NCBI RefSeq assembly: GCF_001514205.1
Contig: NZ_KQ948767.1
Coordinates: forward strand, 175,837-239,836
Reading direction: 5' to 3'
DNA from: Streptomyces griseoruber
Lineage (GTDB): Bacteria > Actinomycetota > Actinomycetes > Streptomycetales > Streptomycetaceae
Length of the DNA stretch: 64,000 nt
Under the pieces are notes generated by a model. That model worked only from the letters and a program-made list of their open reading frames with translations, was not told where the DNA came from and did not search any database. The position numbers and the translations under genes are program-made. Position 1 is the stretch's first letter; each line of letters starts with the position of its first letter. Shown here piece by piece: positions 25,369-33,879 of the stretch.

Positions 25369-26385
25369 GTGACCCGGCCCGCGACGGCGTGGACCGCGCT
25401 GGACGCGGCGCTGCGGGGCCTGCGGCTGGACGGAGCGCTCTTCTTCCGCGCCGAGTTCACGGAGGGATGGGCCTACCGGTCACCGGCGCCCGACGAACTC
25501 GTCCGGATCCTCCGACCGGGCGCAAGGCGTTTGATCGTCTTCCACATCATCGCCGGTGGGACGTGCTGGGCCCGGGCCCGGAGCGGGGAACGCCTGTGGG
25601 CCCGAGAGGGAGACGTCGTCGTGGTGCCCTACGGTGAACAGCATGCGATGGGAGGGGCCGAGACGGCGGAGGAGGTGCCGATCCTCGAACTGCTCGACCC
25701 ACCCCCCTGGCGGACCCTGCCGGTGCTGCGACATGGCGCGGGCGGCGGACGTACCGACATCGTGTGCGGCTATCTGCACAGCGACCACCCGCTGTTCAAC
25801 CCTGCCCTACGGGCGCTGCCGCCCCTCTTCGTGGTGCGCCCGCCCGAGGGACCGGCGGCGACGTGGATCAGATCCAGCATCGATTACGCCCTGGCGGCCG
25901 GTTCCCCGGCACCGGGCACCGACCGGACGGCGACGAAGCTGTCCGAGCTGGTGCTGCTGGAAACCCTCCGACTGCACCTGGCCACCGCGCCGGCGATCGA
26001 CACGGGGTGGCTGGCCGCGCTCGCCGACCCGGTCCTCGCGCCGGTGCTGGCCCGCATGCATGCCGCGCCGGACCACCACTGGACCGTTCAGCAGCTCGCC
26101 GACACGGTCGCGGTGTCCCGGTCCGTACTGGACGAGCGCTTCCGCCAGGTACTCGGCCGCTCACCGATCCGCTACCTGGCCGACTGGCGGATGCACCTGG
26201 CCGAGAACCTGCTCGCCACCACAGGGCATTCGGTAGCCGCCGTGGCGCATCGGGTCGGGTACGACTCGGAGGAGGCGTTCAGCCGCGCCTTCAAACGCGC
26301 CCACGCCGTGGCCCCCGGCACCTGGCGCCGGGAACAGCTGACCGGGACCGGGCACCGGGACCAGCACGGTCACCGGCACCACTGA
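25369..26385 (+). CDS. AraC-family regulator with cupin sensor
   Basis: Regulator of 338 residues. The N-terminal cupin region (about 25-150) includes RRLIVFHIIAGGTCWA and GDVVVVPYGEQHAMGG. The C-terminal AraC HTH pair (about 225-325) includes WTVQQLADTVAVSRSVLDER and VAHRVGYDSEEAFSRAFKRA. I use the GTG at 25369 because GGAGGG is correctly spaced; the longer frame starting at 25270 begins inside the divergent promoter region. Its target may be the DUF4242 gene opposite. Confidence 0.9.
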   Translation: MTRPATAWTALDAALRGLRLDGALFFRAEFTEGWAYRSPAPDELVRILRPGARRLIVFHIIAGGTCWARARSGERLWAREGDVVVVPYGEQHAMGGAETAEEVPILELLDPPPWRTLPVLRHGAGGGRTDIVCGYLHSDHPLFNPALRALPPLFVVRPPEGPAATWIRSSIDYALAAGSPAPGTDRTATKLSELVLLETLRLHLATAPAIDTGWLAALADPVLAPVLARMHAAPDHHWTVQQLADTVAVSRSVLDERFRQVLGRSPIRYLADWRMHLAENLLATTGHSVAAVAHRVGYDSEEAFSRAFKRAHAVAPGTWRREQLTGTGHRDQHGHRHH

Positions 26386-26809
26386 CACGTCATCCATGAG
26401 GGCACCCATCTGATCCGGCGCATCGTGATCGGCCGTTCCCCGCCGTCGCCGTGGACCGTGACGCCGGTCGGTCAGGTACCTCACTCCGCGCGTGCGCGCG
26501 GGCTTCGGCGTCCGCCGTGCCCTGCCGGTGCCCCGGGCACCCGCGGCCGAACGAGGATGTGCTCGCTGTCGAAGGCCTCCCGAGCACATGCCGCCCGCCC
26601 GATCACGGACTCGTGAGGGTCCGAAGGGCCACCACACCATCACCGGAAACCGTGACGCCTGCGCTGTCACCTCTTCCCCGGTCCCGTGACACGTGCCGTC
26701 GCCGGTCGTGCCGGATGCTCCATCGGCCGCGCCCTCACCATGAACCCGGTGTCCTGATCTCTACGCGGGGTCGGCGTACGCGTGACGGAGCAGTGGTCGT
26801 CCGGGGTAC
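26386..26809. other. Intergenic stretch without a supported gene
   Basis: Between the AraC-type gene and the terminator of the xylanolytic operon I find no frame with recognisable domains. The minus-strand frame over 26390-26670 is Arg-rich and reads as non-coding. Confidence 0.45.
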
Positions 26810-26848
26810 GGGGTGGCGCGGCAGCCCCCTGCGCTGCCGCGCCACCCC
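26810..26848 (-). terminator. Strong terminator after acetylxylan esterase gene
   Basis: GGGGTGGCGCGGCAGC and GCTGCCGCGCCACCCC are perfect 16-bp arms around a 7-nt loop, beginning 12 bp past the stop codon of the esterase gene. Its position makes it the end of the GH11-esterase transcript. Confidence 0.88.
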
Positions 26849-26856
26849 GCGTCACC

Positions 26857-27139
26857 GGGCTCAGGTCGCGGTGCAGGTGACGGTGGGCCAGGTCCGGTTG
26901 CCGTTGTGTTGGACGGTGACGCCCCAGTTGTTGCCGCTGCCGTTGGGTGTGGCGGCGAGGACTTGGGCGCTGGGGTAGGTGGCGTTGATGTTCCAGGTGG
27001 AGAGAATCTTCGCCGGGGACGGTACGTTCATCGTCACGGTCCAGTTGCTGGAGCCGGAGACCGAGACGTTGAGGTTGTAGCGGTCGCTCCACTGCGTGCC
27101 GGCGGAGAGGGTGGCGGTGCAGCCGCTGCCGCCACCGCC
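26857..27139. repeat. CBM2-encoding direct repeat, copy 1
   Basis: This 283-bp segment coding for the CBM2 of the esterase is identical to the CBM2 segment at 27874-28156 except for one base (LAATPNG here, LTATPNG there). The two lie 1017 bp apart in the same orientation. Confidence 0.95.
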
Positions 27140-27835
27140 GCCACCGCCGGGGGCCACGGCCCGGCCGGTCTGCGGCGAGATCATTCCGGCGCACAGGCCG
27201 CGAGCGGCCAGCCCCTGGGCGATCCGCGGGATGGCCGCGAGCGTGTTGGCGGACCAGTCGTGCATGAGGATGATCTGACCGTTGGTGAGTCGGGCGGCGG
27301 CCTGCACGATCGCCTCGGTGCCGGCACCGTTCCAGTCCTGTGAGTCGACGTCCCAGATGATCTCGGTGAGCCCGTACTTGGCCTCTACCGCTTTCACCGT
27401 CGCGTTGGTCTCGCCGTAGGGAGGCCGGAACAGCGTGGGTGTGCCACCGCCCGCGTTCGCGACGGCCTGCTGGGTCCGGGATATCTCCGAGTCGATCGTC
27501 GCCTGGCTCTGCTGGGTCAGGTGGGGGTGGGTGTAGCTGTGGTTGCCGACCCACATGCCGGCGTCGACCTGGGCCTTGACCTGGGCCGGGTTGGCGGCGG
27601 CGTACTGCCCCTGGTTGAACATCGTGGCCCGCAGCCCGTTCTGCTTCAGCGCGTTGAGCAGGGCGGGGGTGTTGCCGGACGGACCGTCGTCGAAGGTGAG
27701 CCCGACGTACCCGTTGCAGGTGGCGGCCTGTGCCGGTGCGCCGCTGTCGACGGTGAGGACGCCCGCCGCTGCCAGCGCGACGACGGCCAGTCTCGTGATC
27801 AGGGAGCGTAAGGGAAGGTGGGGCATGGTCGTCAT
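26861..27835 (-). CDS. axeA: Acetylxylan esterase (CE4) with CBM2
   Basis: Secreted deacetylase of 324 residues. The signal peptide ends around APAQAA. The NodB domain (about 40-225) has motif 1 GLTFDDGP (D49, D50), motif 2 NHSYTHPHL (H99, H103), RPPYGETN, a DVDSQDWNG stretch and IILMHDW. After a Gly linker, a C-terminal CBM2 (about 235-324) carries Trp residues for xylan/cellulose binding. Its organisation matches Streptomyces lividans AxeA, which removes acetyl groups from xylan. It follows the GH11 xylanase gene by 42 bp on the same strand, and GAAGGG precedes the ATG. Confidence 0.93.
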   Translation of the reverse strand: MTTMPHLPLRSLITRLAVVALAAAGVLTVDSGAPAQAATCNGYVGLTFDDGPSGNTPALLNALKQNGLRATMFNQGQYAAANPAQVKAQVDAGMWVGNHSYTHPHLTQQSQATIDSEISRTQQAVANAGGGTPTLFRPPYGETNATVKAVEAKYGLTEIIWDVDSQDWNGAGTEAIVQAAARLTNGQIILMHDWSANTLAAIPRIAQGLAARGLCAGMISPQTGRAVAPGGGGGGGSGCTATLSAGTQWSDRYNLNVSVSGSSNWTVTMNVPSPAKILSTWNINATYPSAQVLAATPNGSGNNWGVTVQHNGNRTWPTVTCTAT

Positions 27836-27873
27836 GGGGAAGGGCCCTTCAGCCTCGGTGGGGCGGGGATACG

Positions 27874-28156
27874 GGGCTCAGGTCGCGGTGCAGGTGACGG
27901 TGGGCCAGGTCCGGTTGCCGTTGTGTTGGACGGTGACGCCCCAGTTGTTGCCGCTGCCGTTGGGTGTGGCGGTGAGGACTTGGGCGCTGGGGTAGGTGGC
28001 GTTGATGTTCCAGGTGGAGAGAATCTTCGCCGGGGACGGTACGTTCATCGTCACGGTCCAGTTGCTGGAGCCGGAGACCGAGACGTTGAGGTTGTAGCGG
28101 TCGCTCCACTGCGTGCCGGCGGAGAGGGTGGCGGTGCAGCCGCTGCCGCCACCGCC
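27874..28156. repeat. CBM2-encoding direct repeat, copy 2
   Basis: Partner of copy 1, at the 3' end of the GH11 xylanase gene. Identity stops within the Gly/Ser linker codons on one side and a few bases past the stop codon on the other, so the repeat is bounded by the CBM module. Confidence 0.95.
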
Positions 28157-28888
28157 CGAACCGGCCGTGCCCAGCGTGATGTTGGAGCTGCCGCTGCTCT
28201 GGTAGCCCTCGGTGGCGAGGATCATGTAGTAGGTGAAGCTGCCCAGCGTCAGCCCGGCGCGGGCCCAGGCGTCGAAGTGGTTGCCGGTGGTGATGGTCCC
28301 ACCCGTCCTCTTCGACTGGCGGACGCTCCAGTACTGGTCGAAGGTCTTGGTGCCCTCGACGGACGGGGCGTTGTACCGGGTCGTCTTGTAGATGTCGTAC
28401 GTGCCGCCGTCGCTGGTGACGGTGCCCAGGAACGTTCCCGTGGGCCGGTAGGTGCCCCAGTTGTCGACGATGTAGTACTCGACGAGCGGGTTCGACGTCC
28501 ATCCGTAGAGGGCCAGGTACGCGTTGCCGGACGGATTGAAGCTCCCCGAGTAGGTCACACTCCGGCGCCCACCGGTGCTCCAGCCCTTGCCGGCCACGAA
28601 GTTGCCGGTGTTGCTCCACGAGGTGCTGTAGTTGCCACCGGAGCCCAGGTTCATGGAGACCGTTCCTGGACTGTCCGTCCAGAACGAGTAGTAGTAGCCG
28701 TTGTTGGTGCCGGTCTGGTTCGTGGTGACGACCGTGTCGGCGTGGGCGGTACCAGGCAGGATCAGTGCGGCCGCGGTGACCAGCAGCATGGTGCAGACCC
28801 CACTGACGGTCCGCCGGAATCGGTCGAGCAACCCGAAGAGTTCGTGCCTGCGCCGCTTCGGGAGTACGGGTGCGGGTGTGCCGTTCAT
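27878..28888 (-). CDS. xlnB: GH11 endo-1,4-beta-xylanase with CBM2 (XlnB-like)
   Basis: Secreted endoxylanase of 336 residues. The long signal region ends at TAHA-DTVV (about residue 50). The GH11 jelly-roll (51-240) carries the nucleophile E137 in PLVEYYIVDNWG and the acid/base E227 in ATEGYQSSG. A Gly/Ser linker and CBM2 follow. The architecture equals Streptomyces XlnB. GGAGGAAG precedes the ATG at 28888. It is the first gene of a two-gene transcript with axeA. Upstream lie a TTGACA promoter, a 14-bp conserved motif and a CebR-like palindrome. Confidence 0.95.
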   Translation of the reverse strand: MNGTPAPVLPKRRRHELFGLLDRFRRTVSGVCTMLLVTAAALILPGTAHADTVVTTNQTGTNNGYYYSFWTDSPGTVSMNLGSGGNYSTSWSNTGNFVAGKGWSTGGRRSVTYSGSFNPSGNAYLALYGWTSNPLVEYYIVDNWGTYRPTGTFLGTVTSDGGTYDIYKTTRYNAPSVEGTKTFDQYWSVRQSKRTGGTITTGNHFDAWARAGLTLGSFTYYMILATEGYQSSGSSNITLGTAGSGGGGSGCTATLSAGTQWSDRYNLNVSVSGSSNWTVTMNVPSPAKILSTWNINATYPSAQVLTATPNGSGNNWGVTVQHNGNRTWPTVTCTAT

Positions 28889-28933
28889 GCGCGTGCTTCC
28901 TCCTTCGGCAAGGGGGCGGCTCTGTTCACCGGG

Positions 28934-28962
28934 AGTGTTGGTATGCCCCTGCCAACTGTCAA
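28934..28962 (-). promoter_or_regulatory. Probable promoter of the GH11 xylanase gene
   Basis: On the minus strand TTGACA is followed after 17 nt by AACACT. The -35 box is exact and the -10 is weak, suggesting dependence on an activator or de-repression. It lies about 50-70 bp upstream of the start codon. Confidence 0.5.
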
Positions 28963-28978
28963 CAGTTTCGGCACATCT

Positions 28979-28992
28979 TTCGAAACATTCGG
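28979..28992 (-). promoter_or_regulatory. 14-bp hemicellulase motif, copy A
   Basis: Minus strand CCGAATGTTTCGAA, 17 bp upstream of the TTGACA of the GH11 promoter. Identical 14-mers occur at 29120-29133 (opposite orientation) and at 43285-43298 upstream of the GH43 gene. Confidence 0.75.
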
Positions 28993-29078
28993 CCGTCCGA
29001 GCGCTCTGTTGTGAGCGGAACATGCCGGAACATGCCTGTTCAGTGCGGGCTTTCGAGTAAGGCGACTGCGGTCCACGA

Positions 29079-29092
29079 TGAGAGCGCTCTCA
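29079..29092. promoter_or_regulatory. CebR-like palindrome upstream of the GH11 gene
   Basis: TGAGAGCGCTCTCA is a perfect 14-bp palindrome matching the CebR box TGGGAGCGCTCCCA at 12 of 14 positions. A second GAGCGCTC core lies at 28999-29006. LacI-family regulation of the xylanolytic operon is plausible. Confidence 0.6.
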
Positions 29093-29119
29093 GCTGATGA
29101 TCAGGAGATCCATCCAACT

Positions 29120-29133
29120 CCGAATGTTTCGAA
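29120..29133 (+). promoter_or_regulatory. 14-bp hemicellulase motif, copy B
   Basis: CCGAATGTTTCGAA on the plus strand, forming a 155-bp inverted arrangement with copy A around the CebR-like boxes. Confidence 0.7.
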
Positions 29134-29992
29134 GGTGTTCCGGAGAAGGAGATGCTCCGCGGACTGTGCACGGGTGCCGTGGGAGCGTGCGTCGGGTGGG
29201 GACACCGAAGCCTCCGCAGACGGTGGCGGAGATCCTCGCGGCCGCTCGGGGTCTGGCGGTGCCCTTCGCACGGCCCGCCACGACGAGGGGTAAAGCGATG
29301 GCACTGCTCGGCGTCCCCGTTGCCGGTCGGGTGCCGGCGTGACCGGGCCCCGGAGTCGCACGACCTCAGCGCGCCGGGCGTGGACACCTCGCCTTCGGAC
29401 ACGGCATCCACCACTGCCTCGGTGCCCCCCTGCCCGGCTGGAGGGCCGCATCGGCCTGCGAACCCTTCCGGGGGGCGGGGGCCGCGCGGTCGACGACGGT
29501 GAGGTCGTGGGTGGCCTGCGGCGGGCTCGGTCGGGGAGGCGTCACCCGGAGCGGTCGGGTCGGTGACGTCGGCGTCGGCGACCGCGGCGAAGTACGGCTC
29601 GTCCGTGACCACCGGGATCGCGAGCCTGCGAGTGCGGTGGCGACGGCGGTGTCGATCGACTCGTTCGGCTCGAACCGGTCGGGAACGGGGCCGAGCAGCG
29701 AGTAGACGTCGAAGTAGGTCGTCTGGTTGCCCTGGGAGGGGGCTGTGGCCGTTGGCGGGGTCGTCGTTCGCGACGACGCAGACGTTCCCGGGCCGCGTCG
29801 GGTCGGCTCCGGGGCCGCATGCCGCTCTGGAGCCAGAAATCGGTTCCCGGAATGTCACCGCCCGGGATGTCACCGCCGGGGTGTCCCGCACCTTTCAGGT
29901 GACCGTGGCCTGCCCCGCCCCGAAGGGGGACCGGGCGGACCCTCACCGAACCCCGCACCGACCCCGCCCGCTGCGTTCAAGTCGGAGGAGGC
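29134..29992. other. Region of gene debris between xylanase promoter and pyrophosphatase
   Basis: No intact gene. It contains the P450 scar listed separately. On the minus strand at 29560-29860, frame-shifted stretches resemble a secreted protein (IPGTDFWLQSGM, VVANDDPANGHSPLPGQPDD, SLLGPVPDRFEPNESIDTAV) but they never stay in one frame. A plus-strand piece at 29190-29340 (KPPQTVAEILAAARGLAVPF) also looks like protein and is unassigned. Confidence 0.5.
29370..29475 (+). pseudogene. Cytochrome P450 heme-loop fragment
   Basis: The plus strand reads FGHGIHHCLGAPLP and, one frame over, ARLEGRIGLRTLPGG. This is the heme-binding loop and L-helix of a P450 (FGHGIHxCLGAPLARLEGRIAL). The axial Cys is present but only about 35 residues remain and the frame is shifted. 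Confidence 0.7.
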
Positions 29993-30481
29993 TCAGTGAG
30001 GGTGTTCCGTGGCCCGTCGGCGGGACGCGTCGATCTCCGCGTACGCCTGCTCACGGCCCTCCCAGTGGGAGCCCTCGACCGACTTGCCTGGTTCCAGATC
30101 CTTGTAGACCGCGAAGAAGTGGGTGATCTCCAGCTGGTCGAAGGAGGGGATGTCGCCGATGTCCTGCACCGTCGCCCATCTCGGGTCGTGGGCGGGCACG
30201 CAGAGGATCTTCTCGTCCGGGCCGTGCTCGTCCCTCATGACGAACATGCCGACGGCCCGGCACTCGATGGTGCAGCCGGGGAAGGTGGGTTCGCCGGTCA
30301 GGACCAGGGCGTCGAGCGGGTCCCCGTCGCCGCCGAGCGTGTGATCGATGTAGCCGTAGTCGGCCGGGTACTTGGTCGAGGTGAACAGCAGCCGGTCCAG
30401 CCGGATGCGGTGCAGTTCGTGGTCCATCTCGTACTTGTTGCGGGATCCCTGGGGGATCTCCACGATCACGTCGAACTCCAT
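29993..30481 (-). CDS. ppa: Inorganic pyrophosphatase (family I)
   Basis: Soluble hydrolase of 162 residues that splits pyrophosphate to drive biosynthetic reactions. The metal-binding signature DGDPLDALVL follows YPADYGYIDHTLGG, and EIPQGSRNKYEMD at the N-terminus is the usual start. The length is normal for the hexameric bacterial enzyme. The ATG at 30481 is preceded by GAGG with good spacing (GAGGAGGCCGCC). This housekeeping gene sits among debris and accessory genes, so it may be an extra copy. Confidence 0.95.
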   Translation of the reverse strand: MEFDVIVEIPQGSRNKYEMDHELHRIRLDRLLFTSTKYPADYGYIDHTLGGDGDPLDALVLTGEPTFPGCTIECRAVGMFVMRDEHGPDEKILCVPAHDPRWATVQDIGDIPSFDQLEITHFFAVYKDLEPGKSVEGSHWEGREQAYAEIDASRRRATEHPH

Positions 30482-30529
30482 GGCGGCCTCCTCGCCCCGT
30501 CGATGTCCTGGACGCGGGGCCCGTGTCGT

Positions 30530-31048
30530 TCACCCGGTCCGGCGGGTGGGATGCACGGGGGCGCTCTCCTCCAGCTGGAGGCCCTCACGCAACCGTCGTA
30601 GATCGTCCGCTGACCGGCCCAGTCCGTTCAGCTGCAGCCGGGCCGATTCCGTGCGGGCATCCGGGTGCACGGAGAAGGCCAGGTTCACCGACTGGTACAC
30701 CATCCACTGGTCGTAGGCCAGCAACCGCTCCGCGTACGCCTGTGCCTCCACGAGGTCGGGGTCGGTGAGCGGCAGCTGCCGCAGCCGGGCCCGCAGACGG
30801 AGGAGGGCCGAGCTCGCGTCGCCGCAGTCCCGGGCGGCTTGGCCGGAGACGGGGCCGGGCTCCCCGCACGCGGCCACCGCGGCGTCGGCAGGCCGCTGGG
30901 CGGCCACCGCCTCGTCCAGCACCGCGAGCAGCGCTCGCAGTTGGGCCGGGCGCGACGGGCGGGGAGGGGTGGGGCGAGCACCTCTGCGGGTGAGCAGGAG
31001 GACGCCCCGCCGCCGTCGGATGCCTTCGCCGGGCGAGAACACGGGCAT
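30530..31048 (-). CDS. Conserved hypothetical protein
   Basis: Protein of 172 residues, mostly helical and lacking a signal peptide. The more ordered C-terminal part (LVEAQAYAERLLAYDQWMVY, VNLAFSVHPDARTES, LNGLGRSADDLRRLREGLQL) looks like a genuine fold. The N-terminus is Arg/Pro-rich. AGGAGGA precedes the ATG. It is 48 bp upstream of the pyrophosphatase gene on the same strand and may be co-transcribed. No family recognised. Confidence 0.6.
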   Translation of the reverse strand: MPVFSPGEGIRRRRGVLLLTRRGARPTPPRPSRPAQLRALLAVLDEAVAAQRPADAAVAACGEPGPVSGQAARDCGDASSALLRLRARLRQLPLTDPDLVEAQAYAERLLAYDQWMVYQSVNLAFSVHPDARTESARLQLNGLGRSADDLRRLREGLQLEESAPVHPTRRTG

Positions 31049-31389
31049 GGTTCCTCCTGGTCGCCACGGCTGGACCAGGGATCGTCAGCGGACCCGTCCG
31101 CGGTTGCGGTGAACCCGTCACTGGCGCGCCCTGAAGGGCGGTGCGCCCTTCCATTGTGCGCCTGCCGCCGTTGCGGGGCAGCCCGTCGCCGTTGGCCGTG
31201 GGTCGAACGGGCACGGCTGTGAACAGGGCGGCGGCGCGGACAGCGACACGGAAGGCGCCCGAAGGGGCCGTCTCCACATGCGGGGAGCAGGTGTCGGACG
31301 AACGAAGAACCACAGGATCATGCTCGACCTCGTCCTCACCGCTTGACCAAACACGCCGAACGCCCGGCTCCGCTCCCGGTTGTCGGATG

Positions 31390-31728
31390 ACGGGCTGCGG
31401 TCGGGCGGCCTCGTGCTCGAGGGCGGGGCCGAGCGGGAGGCCGCCGTCGATGACGAACTCCGAGCCGGTGGCGAACGAGGTGTCGTCCGAGGTGATGAAG
31501 AGCAGGGCCCGGGTGATGTCGGCGGGTTCACCCAGGCGCGGGATCGCGAACGGCTCGGGGGAGCAGAGGTCGGAGATCGGGGTGTCGCTGCCGGCGGCGG
31601 GTTCGGTGATGAACGGTGTGGCGACGACGCCGGGGTGGATGGCGTTGACGCGGATGTGGTCGCGGCCCAGTTCCAGGGCGGCGGTTCTGGTCAGGCCGCG
31701 TACGGCCCACTTGCGGGGCCGGCGCTGC
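31390..31728 (-). pseudogene. Short-chain dehydrogenase/reductase C-terminal fragment
   Basis: The minus strand reads VRGLTRTAALELGRDHIRVN, AIHPGVVATPF, and then ITSDDTSFATGSEFVIDGG. This is the second half of a classical SDR, after the YxxxK catalytic motif. The Rossmann half with the cofactor and Ser/Tyr/Lys residues is missing. Its 5' side is fused to a PP2C-like fragment. Confidence 0.8.
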
Positions 31729-31945
31729 TGTAGGTGATGGTGTGGGTGTCCCAGTCGAGGAAGGTCGTCACGGCGGTGGTCGATTCGGCGCCGTGGACGG
31801 AGCGGGCGTACAGGGCGAGAGTGCTCAGGGCCTGGGCGGGGCTGTCGGTTCCGGCGCGGGCGGCATCGCCGGCTGCAAGGGCCGGGGCGACCTCGCGTTC
31901 GAGGGCGTACGCCCGGCGGATACGTTCGTTGACGTCCTGTAGTCA
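31729..31945 (-). pseudogene. PP2C/SpoIIE-type phosphatase fragment
   Basis: The minus strand reads DVNERIRRAYALEREVAPAL and later TTAVTTFLDWDTHTITYSSA followed by GP. The latter is the strand/hairpin that in PP2C-type phosphatases ends YSSAGHPPP. The sequence switches to the SDR fragment exactly after YSSAG, so a deletion joined the two. Confidence 0.55.
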
Positions 31946-32509
31946 CCAGGCGCACGATCAGCGCCCCGCAGTGGCCGGGCAGCGCGGGATCCCCCGTGTC
32001 GTGGCGGAGCAGTGCCATCGTGTCGCGCTCGTCGGCGGCCACGACACGGGGCGTCGACGCCCGGGTCTCCGGCATGCCGGCCGCGGTCGGCTCGCCGGGG
32101 TCCTCAGGGATACGTCGAGGATGCAGGGGCCGATCAGCTGTCCGCGCTGTCGGCTCCCGGTGGCGGTCACCACGACCCGTCCGTGGCCCCGACCGTGCCC
32201 GCCGACGCCGCCCCGCGCGTCCGGCACCGTCAGGGGCCTTCTTCAGCACGTCTCCGTCGGGGGGACCATGTCGCCCTCCGCCACCAGGATCGTCGGGGCG
32301 GCCGCCCCCGAACAGGACGAGATCAGAGGGGCGCGCTGTTGCCGCGACACCCGCCGCCACACCGGGGTCCGCGGTTCCGAGGGGATCTCGTTGGGCAGGT
32401 GGCTGGCTGTCATGGCGCCTGGTCACGGACGTCGCGGAGGCGCGCCCGGAAATGGCGCTGCCTGCGTCCCGACGGACGGTTCCCGCTTCTCAGGGTGCCC
32501 CCTGCCCGC
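31946..32509. other. Degenerate region without an intact gene
   Basis: The minus strand keeps short protein-like pieces (LPGHCGALIVRLVTTG and an antisigma/PP2C-like context) in shifting frames, probably more of the same broken phosphatase gene. Nothing intact. Confidence 0.4.
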
Positions 32510-33388
32510 TCAGGGCTGAGCGCCGTCGCGGCCGTGGTCGGCGGCGTAGGCGGCGAACACGGCCGTCGGCGGGCCGCCCGTGTGGAGGAATCGCTGGTCG
32601 AGGATGGCGGCGAGGTCGTTCAACGCGCCGGTGAGCAGGGCACCCGCCAGTCGCACCTCCGGCCGTTCCGCCGCCTGGCCGCGCTGGGCGAGCACGGTGG
32701 CGTAACCGACCATGGCCGCCAGCGACGAGTGGTCCTCCCCGTCATGGAAGTAGTAGGCCTCGGCGTACTGGGTGAAGTCGATGCGGACGCGCGCGACTTC
32801 GGTGGCCAGACTCTCCAGCAGCAGCGCCCCCGCAGTGCCGTCGATCTGCGGCGTCGTCGGATCCGCGTCGCGCAGCAGGGCCAGTCGGATGGCCAGGACC
32901 CTTCTGCGGGTCAGCGCCGGATAGATCTCCAGCACCCAGGAGACGGTGGCCGTCAGGAGCGCGAAACCGACGAGGGCCTCGAGCGGGGACACCAGACGCA
33001 GCCAGCCCTCGTCGGGTGCGATGTCGCCCAGCCCCAGGGTGGCCACCGTGACCAGCGACAGATACAGGGAGTCGAGCAGCGCCGGCTCCTGCGCGGCCTT
33101 GGAGCCGGGCGAGAAGGTGAACGCCCCGGGCATGTGGGGCCAGTAGACGATCGCCCAGCCGAGGACGACGGTGAGGGCCCACATGCCCACCACCGTGACC
33201 ATGGCGAGGGGCCCGACGAGTCCGACCACGCGGCCGGGGGCGCGGAAGCGCCGGGCAAGTCGCCACAGTGCCGTCATGACGAGCCGGCTCAGGCCACCGT
33301 GGCGAGTGGGGTGCCAGAGCGTGTGGAACAGGTCCCGCAGGGTGATCATGACGAGCCCGGCGCCGACCAGCGAGACCAACCACTTCAT
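32510..33388 (-). CDS. Potassium-channel-like (ion_trans_2) membrane protein
   Basis: Membrane protein of 292 residues. It has an N-terminal hydrophobic segment (WLVSLVGAGLVMITL), then TM1 (GLVGPLAMVTVVGMWALTVV), a pore loop and TM2 (LEALVGFALLTATVSWVLEI). The filter reads TVATLGLGDI where canonical K+ channels have TVGYGD. The first Gly-Tyr pair is thus changed to Leu-Gly-Leu-Gly-Asp. A C-terminal cytoplasmic helical domain of about 150 residues follows. Ion selectivity is uncertain. The first Met follows a Shine-Dalgarno-like GGGGAGACAC. Confidence 0.85.
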   Translation of the reverse strand: MKWLVSLVGAGLVMITLRDLFHTLWHPTRHGGLSRLVMTALWRLARRFRAPGRVVGLVGPLAMVTVVGMWALTVVLGWAIVYWPHMPGAFTFSPGSKAAQEPALLDSLYLSLVTVATLGLGDIAPDEGWLRLVSPLEALVGFALLTATVSWVLEIYPALTRRRVLAIRLALLRDADPTTPQIDGTAGALLLESLATEVARVRIDFTQYAEAYYFHDGEDHSSLAAMVGYATVLAQRGQAAERPEVRLAGALLTGALNDLAAILDQRFLHTGGPPTAVFAAYAADHGRDGAQP

Positions 33389-33879
33389 CCGTGTCTCCCC
33401 ACGGCTGTCGAACGGACGGAATCCCGATTCCGGAGCCTAGGGCAGGTGGGGCTGCGGCGGGCACGCCACGCTCATCCGCCCGGATCATGCGCCCACAGAA
33501 CGAGCGTGCAGGTCTCCTCGGGCGCGACGGTCACCGCCCGGTGGGCCAGCACCACGCGGAGGGGGGCGTTCGAGGTAGGCGGATTGCCCCTTGTCTTCTG
33601 ACGAGGGGAAAAAGGTCGTCATGCGAGACACAGTGACGTCGGACCAAGACAACGATTCCGGTGGTGCCGGACGGGCAGGTGTGGGCGGCGCTCCATGTGC
33701 CCGGGTTCTGCCAGACGTCGCCGGACACGTTCAGCAGGGCACGATCGTAGAAGCTCCGGTACGTGACGTCAGGCGGGCCTCCGTTGTGGTTGCGCACCAT
33801 GCCAAGGCGCAACCCGGTGGTACGGCCGGAGGCTCGCGCCAGGATCTGTGCTGCCACGTCAGCGGCAGCGGTCCCGCGG
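33389..33879. other. Intergenic with possible decayed C-terminal fragment
   Basis: On the minus strand around 33600-33840 one frame reads GLRLGMVRNHNGGPPDVTYR then WSAAHTCPSGTTGIVVLV. This looks like the C-terminal domain of a secreted protein of unknown family. No start codon with context and no complete gene are visible. Confidence 0.4.

Noticed and set aside
27096..27278. Small plus-strand frame inside axeA
   Set aside because: Pro-rich shadow of the Gly linker of the CBM2-containing esterase.
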